Of a stretch of 18,145 nucleotides of DNA, positions 6,259 through 12,076 are shown piece by piece. The position numbers and the translations under genes were made by a program. The notes below the pieces were generated by a model. The model had not been told where the DNA came from and did no database searches. It saw only the letters and a list, made by a program, of their open reading frames with translations. Within the stretch, counting starts at the first letter, position 1. Each line of letters begins with the position of its first letter. Source of the DNA: Pleurotus ostreatus/Saccharomyces cerevisiae fusant (taxonomy: Eukaryota > Opisthokonta); NCBI GenBank assembly GCA_024196135.1, contig JAMQCK010000623.1, positions 1 through 18,145 of the forward strand, in the 5' to 3' direction.

Positions 6259-7038
6259 CTATGTTCTTGATCCGCTCCAGATGTAGACGACACGCGCTAC
6301 CACCGAGATTCGGTCCATCATGTCATGGGGTATGCGGACCTCTTTGAACTGCGGATTATCGGATAGGATACGGATCCCATCCATGTCCAACTGTATGCGT
6401 TTGATAGTGAGTACGCTGCCAATACGGACTACATAGACCGCATCGTATAGAGCCTCTGTCACCCCAACATCCACGACAAGGAGGTCACCATGCTTGATGG
6501 TTGGAGCCATACTGTCCCCGAGCCCTGTTGACATGCGTAGATTCGAAATGTCCGTCATGGACATGGATCTTCGCAGCCACGCCAGATCAAACACGGCAGT
6601 CCTAATAGGGGTTTCGCTTTCAGCGCCTTGCGCGTGCTTTCCCCAGCTTTCAGGGATCTCGAGCACGGGGATTGTGACGTTGTAGAACGGATACTCGTGG
6701 TCGTCAGTCGAGTCCCAGTTTCTCACGTCTATAGGCTCAGAGATTGCTGCAGCGCGGGATTGAGCGTCGTTTACCGCTGATATGGCCAGCTCCAAGCCCT
6801 TAGGATCATCTAACCATCCATTGGGCAAATGACACATGCCTTCAATCTGCCGCGCCAATGACTCCCCAATATTCCTTGAGTGCGCTGGATTGTCAGAAAA
6901 CAGCCTGGCCACGTAGGAGGGAGAGCGCTCAATGGCTTCCGCGAAGGCTGATTGCTTTCCGCCAAAGCGTGTCAGCACGAGCTCCCGTAGCCGGAGCCTG
7001 CGTACATTTCTGATCTGGTTCGAGTCATTAGTGTCCAT
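6259..7038 (-). CDS. cI: CI-type repressor (XRE HTH plus S24 peptidase)
   Basis: This 259-residue repressor would keep the prophage silent. The N-terminal HTH spans about 14-62 (RELVLTRFGGKQSAFAEAI, SPSYVARLFS). The C-terminal S24/LexA-like domain carries catalytic Ser176 in GDSMAPTIKHGD and Lys213 in LTIKRIQ. Self-cleavage in this family usually occurs at Ala-Gly or Cys-Gly about 37 residues before the Ser. Here that place holds Gln137-Gly138 (KHAQGAE), and no Ala-Gly or Cys-Gly exists in the linker, so RecA-dependent inactivation may be altered. The RBS is weak (AAGG 12 nt upstream). It diverges from cro across a 98-bp operator region. Confidence 0.95.
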   Translation of the reverse strand: MDTNDSNQIRNVRRLRLRELVLTRFGGKQSAFAEAIERSPSYVARLFSDNPAHSRNIGESLARQIEGMCHLPNGWLDDPKGLELAISAVNDAQSRAAAISEPIDVRNWDSTDDHEYPFYNVTIPVLEIPESWGKHAQGAESETPIRTAVFDLAWLRRSMSMTDISNLRMSTGLGDSMAPTIKHGDLLVVDVGVTEALYDAVYVVRIGSVLTIKRIQLDMDGIRILSDNPQFKEVRIPHDMMDRISVVARVVYIWSGSRT

Positions 7039-7077
7039 GCTTGACTGTACCTTTTATTTCCCTTTTGGAAAATTACC

Positions 7078-7105
7078 TTGAAATGGTGCATGAATCAGGT
7101 AGCCT
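7078..7105 (+). promoter_or_regulatory. Candidate rightward early promoter (pR-like)
   Basis: TTGAAA (7078-7083), a 16-nt spacer and TAGCCT (7100-7105) mirror the 16-nt geometry of the leftward promoter, though the -10 is poor. An ACC-N7-GGT inverted repeat (7076-7088) overlaps the -35, and GGTA overlaps the -10. It would start the cro transcript about 25 nt before its ATG. Confidence 0.4.
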
Positions 7106-7118
7106 GCGACATAAATGC

Positions 7119-7134
7119 ACCAATAGGTAAATCT
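7119..7134. promoter_or_regulatory. Immunity operator, right copy, over the cro RBS
   Basis: ACCAATAGGTAAATCT differs from the left operator at one of 16 positions. It ends 2 nt before the cro ATG and covers its only Shine-Dalgarno-like bases (AGG, 7125-7127). Binding would act near or just downstream of the transcript start. Confidence 0.65.
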
Positions 7135-7136
7135 GA

Positions 7137-7472
7137 ATGAACCTATCCGAGTACCTTTCGCAGCTCCCGCGGGGCGGCAAGAAAGTCCTTGCGCTCAAGC
7201 TTGGCGTGACAGCGTCGTATTTATCGAGGCTCGTCTCAGGCGACAGGGCGATCACTGCCGAAAGGGCTCTGCAGATTGAAAGCGCTACTGACGGGCTCGT
7301 AAGCCGCTGCGTACTTCGCCCGGATCTGCAGTGGGGCTTGGCTCGCGATGAAGAGCAGCTTTCCAAGGCAAAGGCCCTGCCGACCTTGAACGCAAATGTA
7401 CGCTCAAGATCACGGCCAAGTCAGTCCCCTGAAGTGGCTGGCGTTTTATCCAGTACCGGAGGTGCGCAGTGA
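7137..7472 (+). CDS. cro: Cro/YdaS-like HTH regulator
   Basis: This 111-residue protein is the first gene of the rightward operon and diverges from cI. Residues ~3-65 follow the YdaS/Cro pattern: LSQLPRGGKKVLALKLGV, an HTH with SYLSRLVSGDRAIT, and the family's late CVLRPDLQW. YdaS-type proteins in this position act as Cro, or in some prophages as antitoxins; no YdaT partner is visible, so Cro is more likely. The C-terminal ~45 residues are Ser/Arg/Pro-rich and look disordered. Its stop overlaps the next GTG start (GTGA). Confidence 0.85.
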   Translation: MNLSEYLSQLPRGGKKVLALKLGVTASYLSRLVSGDRAITAERALQIESATDGLVSRCVLRPDLQWGLARDEEQLSKAKALPTLNANVRSRSRPSQSPEVAGVLSSTGGAQ

Positions 7473-8083
7473 ACAACGTGATTCCCTTCACCTATCAAGG
7501 GCAGCCGGTGCGCTTCACGACGGATGGCTGGCTTCATGCAACCAAGATTGCCGAGCGCTTCGGCAAGCGCATCGATCACTGGCTCGACAACGCAGAGACG
7601 TTGGAATACGTCCAGGCACTGGACGAGTTCCTGACAGGGGCCGAATCGAATATTTCAGATACCCGGAATTCCGGGTATTTGAAAACTCGCCGTGGTAACG
7701 GTGGGGGAACGTGGATTCACCCGAAACTGGCGGTCGCATTCGCCCGGTGGCTGAGCGCAAAGTTTGCGGTTTGGTGCGACACGCGTATCGAAGAGCTTCT
7801 GCACGGCGCCCCATTGGCGATCGATAACTTCAACCGCGCCTGCAAACGGTTTGACGTGCGCGAGTCTAGCGCGAGCGCGGCCGGTCGCGAACTCAACAGT
7901 TGGCGCCGCGAAAAGCCAACGCTGCTGGCCGAGGTAGAGCGTGGGCGCCAGCTCCTGCAAATGACCTTCGGTTTTGATGACCCTGGTCACCACCCCCGAG
8001 AAAGCTGTCATGGGCAAGAAATACATGAGCTTGGAAGGCAAGGGCAAAATTCTTTTCAAGCCAGATCGGCCTCCAGGCCTTGA
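7469..8083 (+). CDS. KilA-N domain protein
   Basis: This 204-residue protein starts at GTG 7469 with GGAGG (7458-7462) upstream. Residues ~8-112 are a KilA-N domain: TTDGWLHATKIAERFGK, a variable loop, then GGGTWIHPKLAVAFARWLSA and FAVWCDTRIEELL. KilA-N domains bind DNA and are common in phage antirepressors and regulators. The next ~50 residues are helical. From about residue 168 the sequence becomes His/Arg/Gln/Ser-rich (GHHPRESCHG) and unlike a folded tail. That part overlaps another ORF, so a lost stop codon is possible. The variable loop is encoded by a 32-bp palindrome. Confidence 0.88.
   Translation: MNNVIPFTYQGQPVRFTTDGWLHATKIAERFGKRIDHWLDNAETLEYVQALDEFLTGAESNISDTRNSGYLKTRRGNGGGTWIHPKLAVAFARWLSAKFAVWCDTRIEELLHGAPLAIDNFNRACKRFDVRESSASAAGRELNSWRREKPTLLAEVERGRQLLQMTFGFDDPGHHPRESCHGQEIHELGRQGQNSFQARSASRP
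7653..7684. repeat. 32-bp near-perfect palindrome inside the KilA-N gene
   Basis: The core ATACCCGGAATTCCGGGTAT (7659-7678) is a perfect 20-bp palindrome. After one mismatched pair (G7658/T7679), TTTCA (7653-7657) and TGAAA (7680-7684) extend it to 15 of 16 pairs. Both strands encode TRNSGYLK here. It could be a dimer binding site or an mRNA hairpin; no T tract follows. Confidence 0.85.
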
Positions 8084-8135
8084 TTCCGACTTTTTCTGTG
8101 AGAGCTTTGAAGGCAGGGGGAATTTGAATGATTAG
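7977..8135 (+). CDS. Possible small ORF overlapping the KilA-N 3' end
   Basis: This 52-codon frame (MTLVTTPEKAVMGKKYMSLE then a polar tail ending RGNLND) begins inside the KilA-N gene and runs 52 nt past its stop. No good RBS precedes ATG 7977. The internal ATG at 8010 has a weak GAG, and a shorter 42-residue product is possible. Its composition looks more protein-like than the overlapping KilA-N tail, so it may be the genuine frame, or an original gene that the KilA-N frame now reads into. Function unknown. Confidence 0.4.
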   Translation: MTLVTTPEKAVMGKKYMSLEGKGKILFKPDRPPGLDSDFFCESFEGRGNLND

Positions 8136-8201
8136 CACAGACACCGCAAAGCCGCCTTAACCGAGCGGCCCCACCAATTTCTGCATATGGCTTAGCCCAA
8201 A

Positions 8202-8232
8202 AAGCAGAAAACCCGCTGCCAGGCGGGCTTCT
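8202..8232 (+). terminator. Weak hairpin, possible early terminator
   Basis: CCCGC and GCGGG flank a 6-nt loop, and AGAA/TTCT can extend the stem with a bulge. Only a short T-rich end (CTTCT) follows, so termination would be leaky. A second hairpin, GCCGC/GCGGC (8151-8169), precedes it. Together they form the only break in the rightward operon, ahead of the 8293 gene. Confidence 0.35.
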
Positions 8233-8292
8233 AGAACCGACCTCTGCCAGGAGGTCATCGCTTCACATCACCTTGAGATAGGAGGATGCGCT

Positions 8293-8571
8293 ATGTCGCA
8301 CCCGAAAAATAGCAAACCCCGTGTTGCTGTGCAACAACCAAAGGAGAGCCTGAGCGATCTGCGGAGCCGCTTCCGTGCGGCCCACGGCGCTTACGGCATT
8401 GCCCGCGTGCTGCTGGAAGACCAGGCGCAGCTTGGCGAAATGCTGCTGCCACGCGACCGAGAGGGCTTGGTCAGTGCTCTCGAGTTCTGCACCCAGGCGC
8501 TCTACGCCCATCACGAGTACGCCTACCAAGACGCGCTCCCTCATGCCGCTGAGCAAGGGGGTGCCCAATGA
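8293..8571 (+). CDS. Small hypothetical phage protein
   Basis: This 92-residue protein has an excellent RBS (TAGGAGG, 8278-8285, 7 nt before ATG). The first 18 residues are polar. The rest is predicted helical (LSDLRSRFRAAHGAYGIARV, then SALEFCTQALYAHHEYAY). I do not recognise a family. It opens a run of four similar-sized, ATGA-linked helical genes before the ORF6N gene. Confidence 0.8.
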   Translation: MSHPKNSKPRVAVQQPKESLSDLRSRFRAAHGAYGIARVLLEDQAQLGEMLLPRDREGLVSALEFCTQALYAHHEYAYQDALPHAAEQGGAQ

Positions 8572-8873
8572 CTGCCTTCGTCACTCGCACCCAGGCATTC
8601 CTGGTCTCTGGCGTCGCGCTCCAGGTCAATCAAGGCACAAGCTGCTACCTGGCTATAGAGGCCGCAAGCACCATCCTGTCAGGCGTAAACGCGATGCTCG
8701 CTGGTCTCGTAGACGCAGCTCCAGACAATGCCAATGAAGTCTATGCGATCCGGGTTTTGACCCAGCAATGCGAGGCATTGATTGACGCTGTCGCTGGCTC
8801 TATCCGCGAAGCCGAAGACCTCGCGCCACAAAACCAACCCTCGCCAGTTCGTGGCGCGGAGGTATCCCAATGA
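8568..8873 (+). CDS. Small hypothetical phage protein, APQ/RGA tail
   Basis: This 101-residue protein starts by ATGA overlap with the previous gene. It is mainly helical (AIEAASTILSGVNAMLAG, QQCEALIDAVAGSI), with a Pro/Gln-rich end APQNQPSPVRGA. The same APQ-six residues-RGA ending occurs in the 9103-9393 gene, encoded by a matching hairpin. The two may be diverged paralogues, or the ending may be constrained at RNA level. The hydrophobic start (AFLVSGVAL) is not a convincing signal peptide. Function unknown. Confidence 0.78.
   Translation: MTAFVTRTQAFLVSGVALQVNQGTSCYLAIEAASTILSGVNAMLAGLVDAAPDNANEVYAIRVLTQQCEALIDAVAGSIREAEDLAPQNQPSPVRGAEVSQ
8822..8858 (+). other. Hairpin before the 8870 start, copy 1
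   Basis: CGCGCCAC (8822-8829) and GTGGCGCG (8851-8858) form a perfect 8-bp stem with a 21-nt loop. GAGG follows directly and the next ATG is 11 nt after the stem. Copy 2 at 9342-9378 has the same stem, loop length and distance. It is a candidate translation-control element. Confidence 0.65.
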
Positions 8874-9106
8874 CCCCTTCAATCAGCGACCTGGGCGAAA
8901 AGGTCCTGTCCCGCCTGCGCGTGATCGAGAGCTTCGCCTCCATCCTCATGGACAACCATGCCTTTAAGGACGACCAGCAGAACGGGTTCGCGCCTCAGCT
9001 TGATTTCCATGGTGAGTCGGCCATCCACGAAGCGATGTACATGCTGGCCGAGCAAGCCCGGGACCAGTTGTCTCAGCTGATGAATGCAGCAGGGGAAGCC
9101 CAATGA
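8870..9106 (+). CDS. Small hypothetical phage protein
   Basis: This 78-residue protein begins with ATGA overlap, a GAGG RBS and an upstream 8-bp hairpin touching the RBS. It is helical throughout (SDLGEKVLSRLRVIESFASI, then AIHEAMYMLAEQARDQLSQL) with an acidic Asp/Gln/Phe loop between. No TM or known domain is seen. Its amphipathic two-helix plan resembles the neighbouring small genes, so they may be diverged relatives. Function unknown. Confidence 0.78.
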   Translation: MTPSISDLGEKVLSRLRVIESFASILMDNHAFKDDQQNGFAPQLDFHGESAIHEAMYMLAEQARDQLSQLMNAAGEAQ

Positions 9107-9393
9107 AGACCCTTCAAAACATTGCTGATGAAGCCTACGACGACCTGATGGTGCTGCGGGAAAAGCTCAACGACTTCAAGACCATGTTCCTGGCTGTGAG
9201 CAAATTGCTGCCCGAGCCTGACACTGCAGGTCGCTTGGCCGGTATCGGGGCCATACAAGCCGAGGAGTGGGCGACCAATGCCGAGGAGTGGGCGCGAAAG
9301 ATGGATGAAAACCTCCGCAACCTTGAAGCCCAGCAGCCCGTCGCGCCACAAAAACCTACCCCTGCAAAACGTGGCGCGGGAGGTGCGGCATGA
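9103..9393 (+). CDS. Small hypothetical phage protein, APQ/RGA tail
   Basis: This 96-residue protein begins by ATGA overlap. Helices rich in Glu/Lys dominate (ADEAYDDLMVLREKLNDFKT), followed by a near repeat, EEWATNAEEWARKMDEN (about 50-66), and a Pro/Ala tail APQKPTPAKRGAGG. The tail matches that of the 8568-8873 product and is encoded by the second hairpin copy. A coiled-coil or adaptor role would fit but is not shown. Confidence 0.78.
   Translation: MKTLQNIADEAYDDLMVLREKLNDFKTMFLAVSKLLPEPDTAGRLAGIGAIQAEEWATNAEEWARKMDENLRNLEAQQPVAPQKPTPAKRGAGGAA
9342..9378 (+). other. Hairpin before the ORF6N start, copy 2
   Basis: CGCGCCAC (9342-9349) pairs with GTGGCGCG (9371-9378) around a 21-nt loop. 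GGAGG overlaps the base of the stem and the ATG lies 11 nt beyond, exactly as in copy 1, although the loop bases have diverged. Confidence 0.65.
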
Positions 9394-10160
9394 AGCTAGT
9401 CACCATCCACAACACTCAGCTGCCCGTCGTCGAGTATCGCGGCCAGCGCGTAGTCACCCTGGCGATGATCGACCAGGTGCATGAGCGGCCGGATGACACT
9501 GCTGGTCGCAATTTCCGCGAGCACCGTGACCGGCTCATTGTCGGTAGTGACTACTACGTCATCGCTCGATCTGAAAACAGCGAAATTCGCGGTTTAGGTT
9601 TCGACGTGCCGAATCGCGGTTTGATCGTCCTGACCGAGCAGGGCTATCTGATGCTGGTCAAGTCGCTAACCGACGATCTGGCTTGGACGGTCCAGCGCCA
9701 ACTGGTCAGCAACTACTTCAGGCCGGCACCAGCACCTGCTCTCCCTGGCGACTACATCACGGCCTTGGAGCACCTGCTGGCCACGAAGCGTTCTGAGCAG
9801 CTGGCGTTGGAGCAGCGTGACCATGCGATCGCCACCAAGGCGGAGATCGGCAGTCGGCGAGAAGCCACCGCCATGGCCACTGCATCAGCTGCTGTCCGCA
9901 AGGTCATGCACCTGGAGAACGAGCTGGGTCGTGGTTGCCAGCACGCCACCGTGACGGCGGTTGAAAAGGCCGCCCACCGAAGCTTCGGTGGCCAGGGTTT
10001 CCGTCCGCTCAAGAACTGGTGTGACATCCATGGGGTGTCCGCCCCGAAAGTCCAAGACCCTCGATTCGGCTGGGTTCGCTCCTGGCCTGCGGCCGCCTGG
10101 GCGGCTGTCTACCAAATTGACCTGGCCGAACTGTTCGGCGCTGCTGGAGAGCACCAATGA
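9390..10160 (+). CDS. ORF6N-domain regulator / antirepressor-like protein
   Basis: This 256-residue protein has an N-terminal ORF6N domain (about 8-110): LPVVEYRGQRVVTLAMIDQV, NFREHRDRLIVGSDYYVI, and LTEQGYLMLVKSL. This domain is related to KilA-N/BRO modules found in phage antirepressors. A helical linker follows (about 120-175). The C-terminal part (HRSFGGQGFRPLKNWCDIHG) resembles the C-terminal domain of other phage regulators that bind DNA. It could interfere with CI or a host regulator. It starts with GGAGG and the shared hairpin and overlaps its neighbours by ATGA. An 18-bp palindrome lies within it. Confidence 0.85.
   Translation: MKLVTIHNTQLPVVEYRGQRVVTLAMIDQVHERPDDTAGRNFREHRDRLIVGSDYYVIARSENSEIRGLGFDVPNRGLIVLTEQGYLMLVKSLTDDLAWTVQRQLVSNYFRPAPAPALPGDYITALEHLLATKRSEQLALEQRDHAIATKAEIGSRREATAMATASAAVRKVMHLENELGRGCQHATVTAVEKAAHRSFGGQGFRPLKNWCDIHGVSAPKVQDPRFGWVRSWPAAAWAAVYQIDLAELFGAAGEHQ
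9974..9991. repeat. 18-bp perfect palindrome in the ORF6N gene
   Basis: CCACCGAAGCTTCGGTGG is a perfect inverted repeat coding for part of HRSFGG. No T tract follows. It may be a binding site, an RNA hairpin or chance; it is notable because the KilA-N gene also carries a long palindrome. Confidence 0.7.
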
Positions 10161-10468
10161 AGCCCAAGATGACCCACGAGCAATTGACGAATCAGATCGC
10201 TGAAGTGGCCATTGATTTCCAGCGCGCCGAGATACTGCGCAACTCGCTGAAGCGTGAGTTGAGCGCTATGTATGCGACCTACTTCCGCGCTCACGGCCGT
10301 CCCGGCAATGGTGAGCGCACCCGCTTCGATTTCGAAGACCCAGCGTATCGCGGGGTAGTCCAGTTCACCGAGGGCGCTTACAACCGTTGGTATGACCAGC
10401 GCGCCCTGACCACCAAGCTGAAAAGGAAGCTGCGCGGTCTCGTTGAACGCCTGGAGCGTGCCCAATGA
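10157..10468 (+). CDS. Hypothetical phage protein
   Basis: This 103-residue basic protein is largely helical (QLTNQIAEVAIDFQRAEILR; KLKRKLRGLVERLERA), with a central FDFEDPAYRGV region. Start and stop both overlap neighbours by ATGA. No family is recognised. The two-helix plan with a basic C-terminus could be a nucleic-acid or protein adaptor, but this is unsupported. Confidence 0.78.
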   Translation: MKPKMTHEQLTNQIAEVAIDFQRAEILRNSLKRELSAMYATYFRAHGRPGNGERTRFDFEDPAYRGVVQFTEGAYNRWYDQRALTTKLKRKLRGLVERLERAQ

Positions 10469-11070
10469 GCAACGTACTGAACTTCCCAGAACCAGCCGAG
10501 ATTGAGGTGATCAGCGAGGAGGCCTTCCGGAAGTACACCGACGCCGCCCTGCTGCTGAAGTGCTTCGAGGTCATCAAGGACACGCTCGACGTGATCAACG
10601 AGCCCGAGTACTCAATCGAGAAGGAGGACGACACTCACATCGACCTAATCCGGGCCTTCTACGCGCTCAAGGTGCTGTTCGCGCGCAAGACAGGTCATGA
10701 CGCAGCTGTCGTGGCTCAAGACCACTGGGAGGCCATTGGCCGGCACTTGCTGGAGGGAGCCCCTTACCCGGACCAGCTGATCCCGATCGCGGGCGCGTTC
10801 ATCAGCCCAACCCCTCCAGATGGCTACTCCCACCTTGGCAACCTGGAGCTGGCCTGCGCCGCGTACAACGCCAGCGATAAGGTCAGGCTTGGCACCAACG
10901 CAACCCTGTCCGCTGACAACGCGCAAATCAAGGCGACCGTAGGGGTGGAGGCAATCAACGCCACCACTGCCCTCGGCATCCTTGTACGCCGCCTCGCTGG
11001 AGGATCGCTGACCGATCTGGGCCAGCACATCCTCGGGACTACTGGCACCGGATCGGAGACTCTCCAATGA
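10465..11070 (+). CDS. Hypothetical phage protein
   Basis: This 201-residue protein has an acidic N-terminal half (EIEVISEEAFRKYTDAALLL, EYSIEKEDDTHIDLI). A Gly/Ala/Thr-rich C-terminal half follows (ISPTPPDGYSHLG, GTNATLSADNAQIKA, LGTTGTGSETLQ). The two halves differ so much in character that two domains, or a fusion, are likely. No motif was identified. It lies in the early operon immediately before the replication genes and overlaps both neighbours by 4 bp. Confidence 0.78.
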   Translation: MSNVLNFPEPAEIEVISEEAFRKYTDAALLLKCFEVIKDTLDVINEPEYSIEKEDDTHIDLIRAFYALKVLFARKTGHDAAVVAQDHWEAIGRHLLEGAPYPDQLIPIAGAFISPTPPDGYSHLGNLELACAAYNASDKVRLGTNATLSADNAQIKATVGVEAINATTALGILVRRLAGGSLTDLGQHILGTTGTGSETLQ

Positions 11071-11297
11071 CCCCGATCTCAAATCCCACCCAGGTGCACC
11101 AGCAGCGCTCTGGCGCGTCAATCATCACCGGCCCATGGCCTACCTACAGCCAGTTCAAGGGCTTTCCAGAGCGCGAGCGCTGGACGATCTACGAATTGGC
11201 CAAGGCTGGTAGGCGGGCCATGGAAGACAGAGGCCTCCAGATGGCCGAGAGCTACGACGCCTTTGTGCGCCGCGTTTGTGAGGAGCTGCAACTGTGA
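11067..11297 (+). CDS. Small hypothetical phage protein
   Basis: This 76-residue protein has an extended N-terminus (~35 residues, Pro/Gln/Ser-rich). Then comes a helical module with conserved-looking aromatic and charged residues (ERERWTIYELAKAGRRAMED, YDAFVRRVCEELQL). Overlap with the initiator start (GTGA) suggests coupling to replication genes. I do not recognise it. Confidence 0.75.
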   Translation: MTPISNPTQVHQQRSGASIITGPWPTYSQFKGFPERERWTIYELAKAGRRAMEDRGLQMAESYDAFVRRVCEELQL

Positions 11298-12076
11298 GCA
11301 CCATCCTGATGACCGCCTGCTGGCCGCTTGAAATGAGCGCTGCCCAGAAGTCGGTGCTGATCTCCTTGGCCGACAATGCCAACGATGACGGCGTTTGCTG
11401 GCCGTCCATTGCCAGGATCTGCGAGCGCACCTGCCTCAAAGAGCGTGCCGTGCGCAACGCGATCCGTTGGCTGGAAAGCGTCGGCTTGCTGGTGGCGAAA
11501 GAGCGTGCCGGGCGGTCGACCTACTACATCGTAACCCCGGCATCTTATGCCCCCGGCATTAAATGCCCCCCTGCACTAGATGCCGGACACCCCGGCACGA
11601 CGTGCCCCACCCCCCGGCACCAGATGCCGGACACCCCGGCACCAGATGCCCCCAGAACCGTAATAGAACCCAAAGGTGAACCATCAAAGAACCGTAAGAG
11701 GGGAGGTGATGGGTTCACGGTTGAGCAGATGCTCGAACTGGCACCCGCTGATCTGAGTGAGCAAACCGCCCGCGATTACTTCCAGTTCCGGAAGAAGAAG
11801 GGGCCTCTGAATCTGACGATCTGGAACAACGTTCTCTCAGAGCTTGAGGGATGCCGGGCCGCAGGGATCAGCCCGGACAAGGCCCTGGCCGAGGCAATGA
11901 CCGCTGCATGGCAGGGTTTCAAGACCTCTTGGATTGTCGACCGACTGAAAAAAGAGGCCTGGACTTCGGGCACTAGAGGCGCGGGCCAGTCGCACCACAC
12001 CGACCTCGACAAGATTGACCACACCGAAGGCATGGTTCGCCAGCCAAACGGTACTTACCGGGTAGCAAGATCATGA
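11294..12076 (+). CDS. O-like replication initiator with internal origin
   Basis: This 260-residue protein starts at GTG 11294 (GTGA overlap). Residues ~12-80 form a winged helix-turn-helix of the lambda O/HTH_36 type: LEMSAAQKSVLISLADNAND, CWPSIARICERTCLKERAVR, GLLVAKERAGRSTYYIV. Residues ~82-120 are a Pro/Cys-rich linker encoded by six iterons, as lambda O encodes its origin. The C-terminal half (PADLSEQTARDYFQFRKKKG and SELEGCRAAGISPDKALAEA) is helical and probably contacts the loader or helicase. It would bind the iterons and recruit the DnaC- and DnaB-like proteins encoded directly downstream. Confidence 0.88.
   Translation: MSTILMTACWPLEMSAAQKSVLISLADNANDDGVCWPSIARICERTCLKERAVRNAIRWLESVGLLVAKERAGRSTYYIVTPASYAPGIKCPPALDAGHPGTTCPTPRHQMPDTPAPDAPRTVIEPKGEPSKNRKRGGDGFTVEQMLELAPADLSEQTARDYFQFRKKKGPLNLTIWNNVLSELEGCRAAGISPDKALAEAMTAAWQGFKTSWIVDRLKKEAWTSGTRGAGQSHHTDLDKIDHTEGMVRQPNGTYRVARS
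11539..11650. repeat. Six iterons, candidate phage replication origin
   Basis: Six copies of the imperfect palindrome GGCAYNNNRTGCC start at 11539, 11555, 11572, 11594, 11616 and 11638 (the third has T for the first G). The last four are spaced exactly 22 bp apart, two helical turns; the first three are 16-17 bp apart. Copies 5 and 6 are identical (GGCACCAGATGCC). A 22-bp period is not a multiple of 3, so the order is kept at DNA level rather than by protein repeats. The location inside the initiator gene matches lambda ori. Confidence 0.82.
11654..11700. other. AT-richer flank of the origin with a direct repeat
   Basis: Directly after the last iteron the GC drops, and AGAACCGTAA occurs twice (11654-11663 and 11688-11697), 34 bp apart. 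In lambda the region beside the iterons melts first. This stretch is the matching candidate for DNA unwinding. Confidence 0.45.

Noticed and set aside
7137..7472. YdaS antitoxin of a YdaS/YdaT pair
   Set aside because: The following gene is a KilA-N protein, not a YdaT-like partner; the position matches Cro.
8161..8180. Sequence ending GGCCCCACCA that looks like a tRNA 3' end
   Set aside because: No T arm, anticodon arm or matching acceptor strand lies upstream; probably chance.
11539..11650. CRISPR-like regular repeats
   Set aside because: Units are short palindromes with 3-9 bp between them inside a coding sequence; they fit initiator iterons, not repeat-spacer units.
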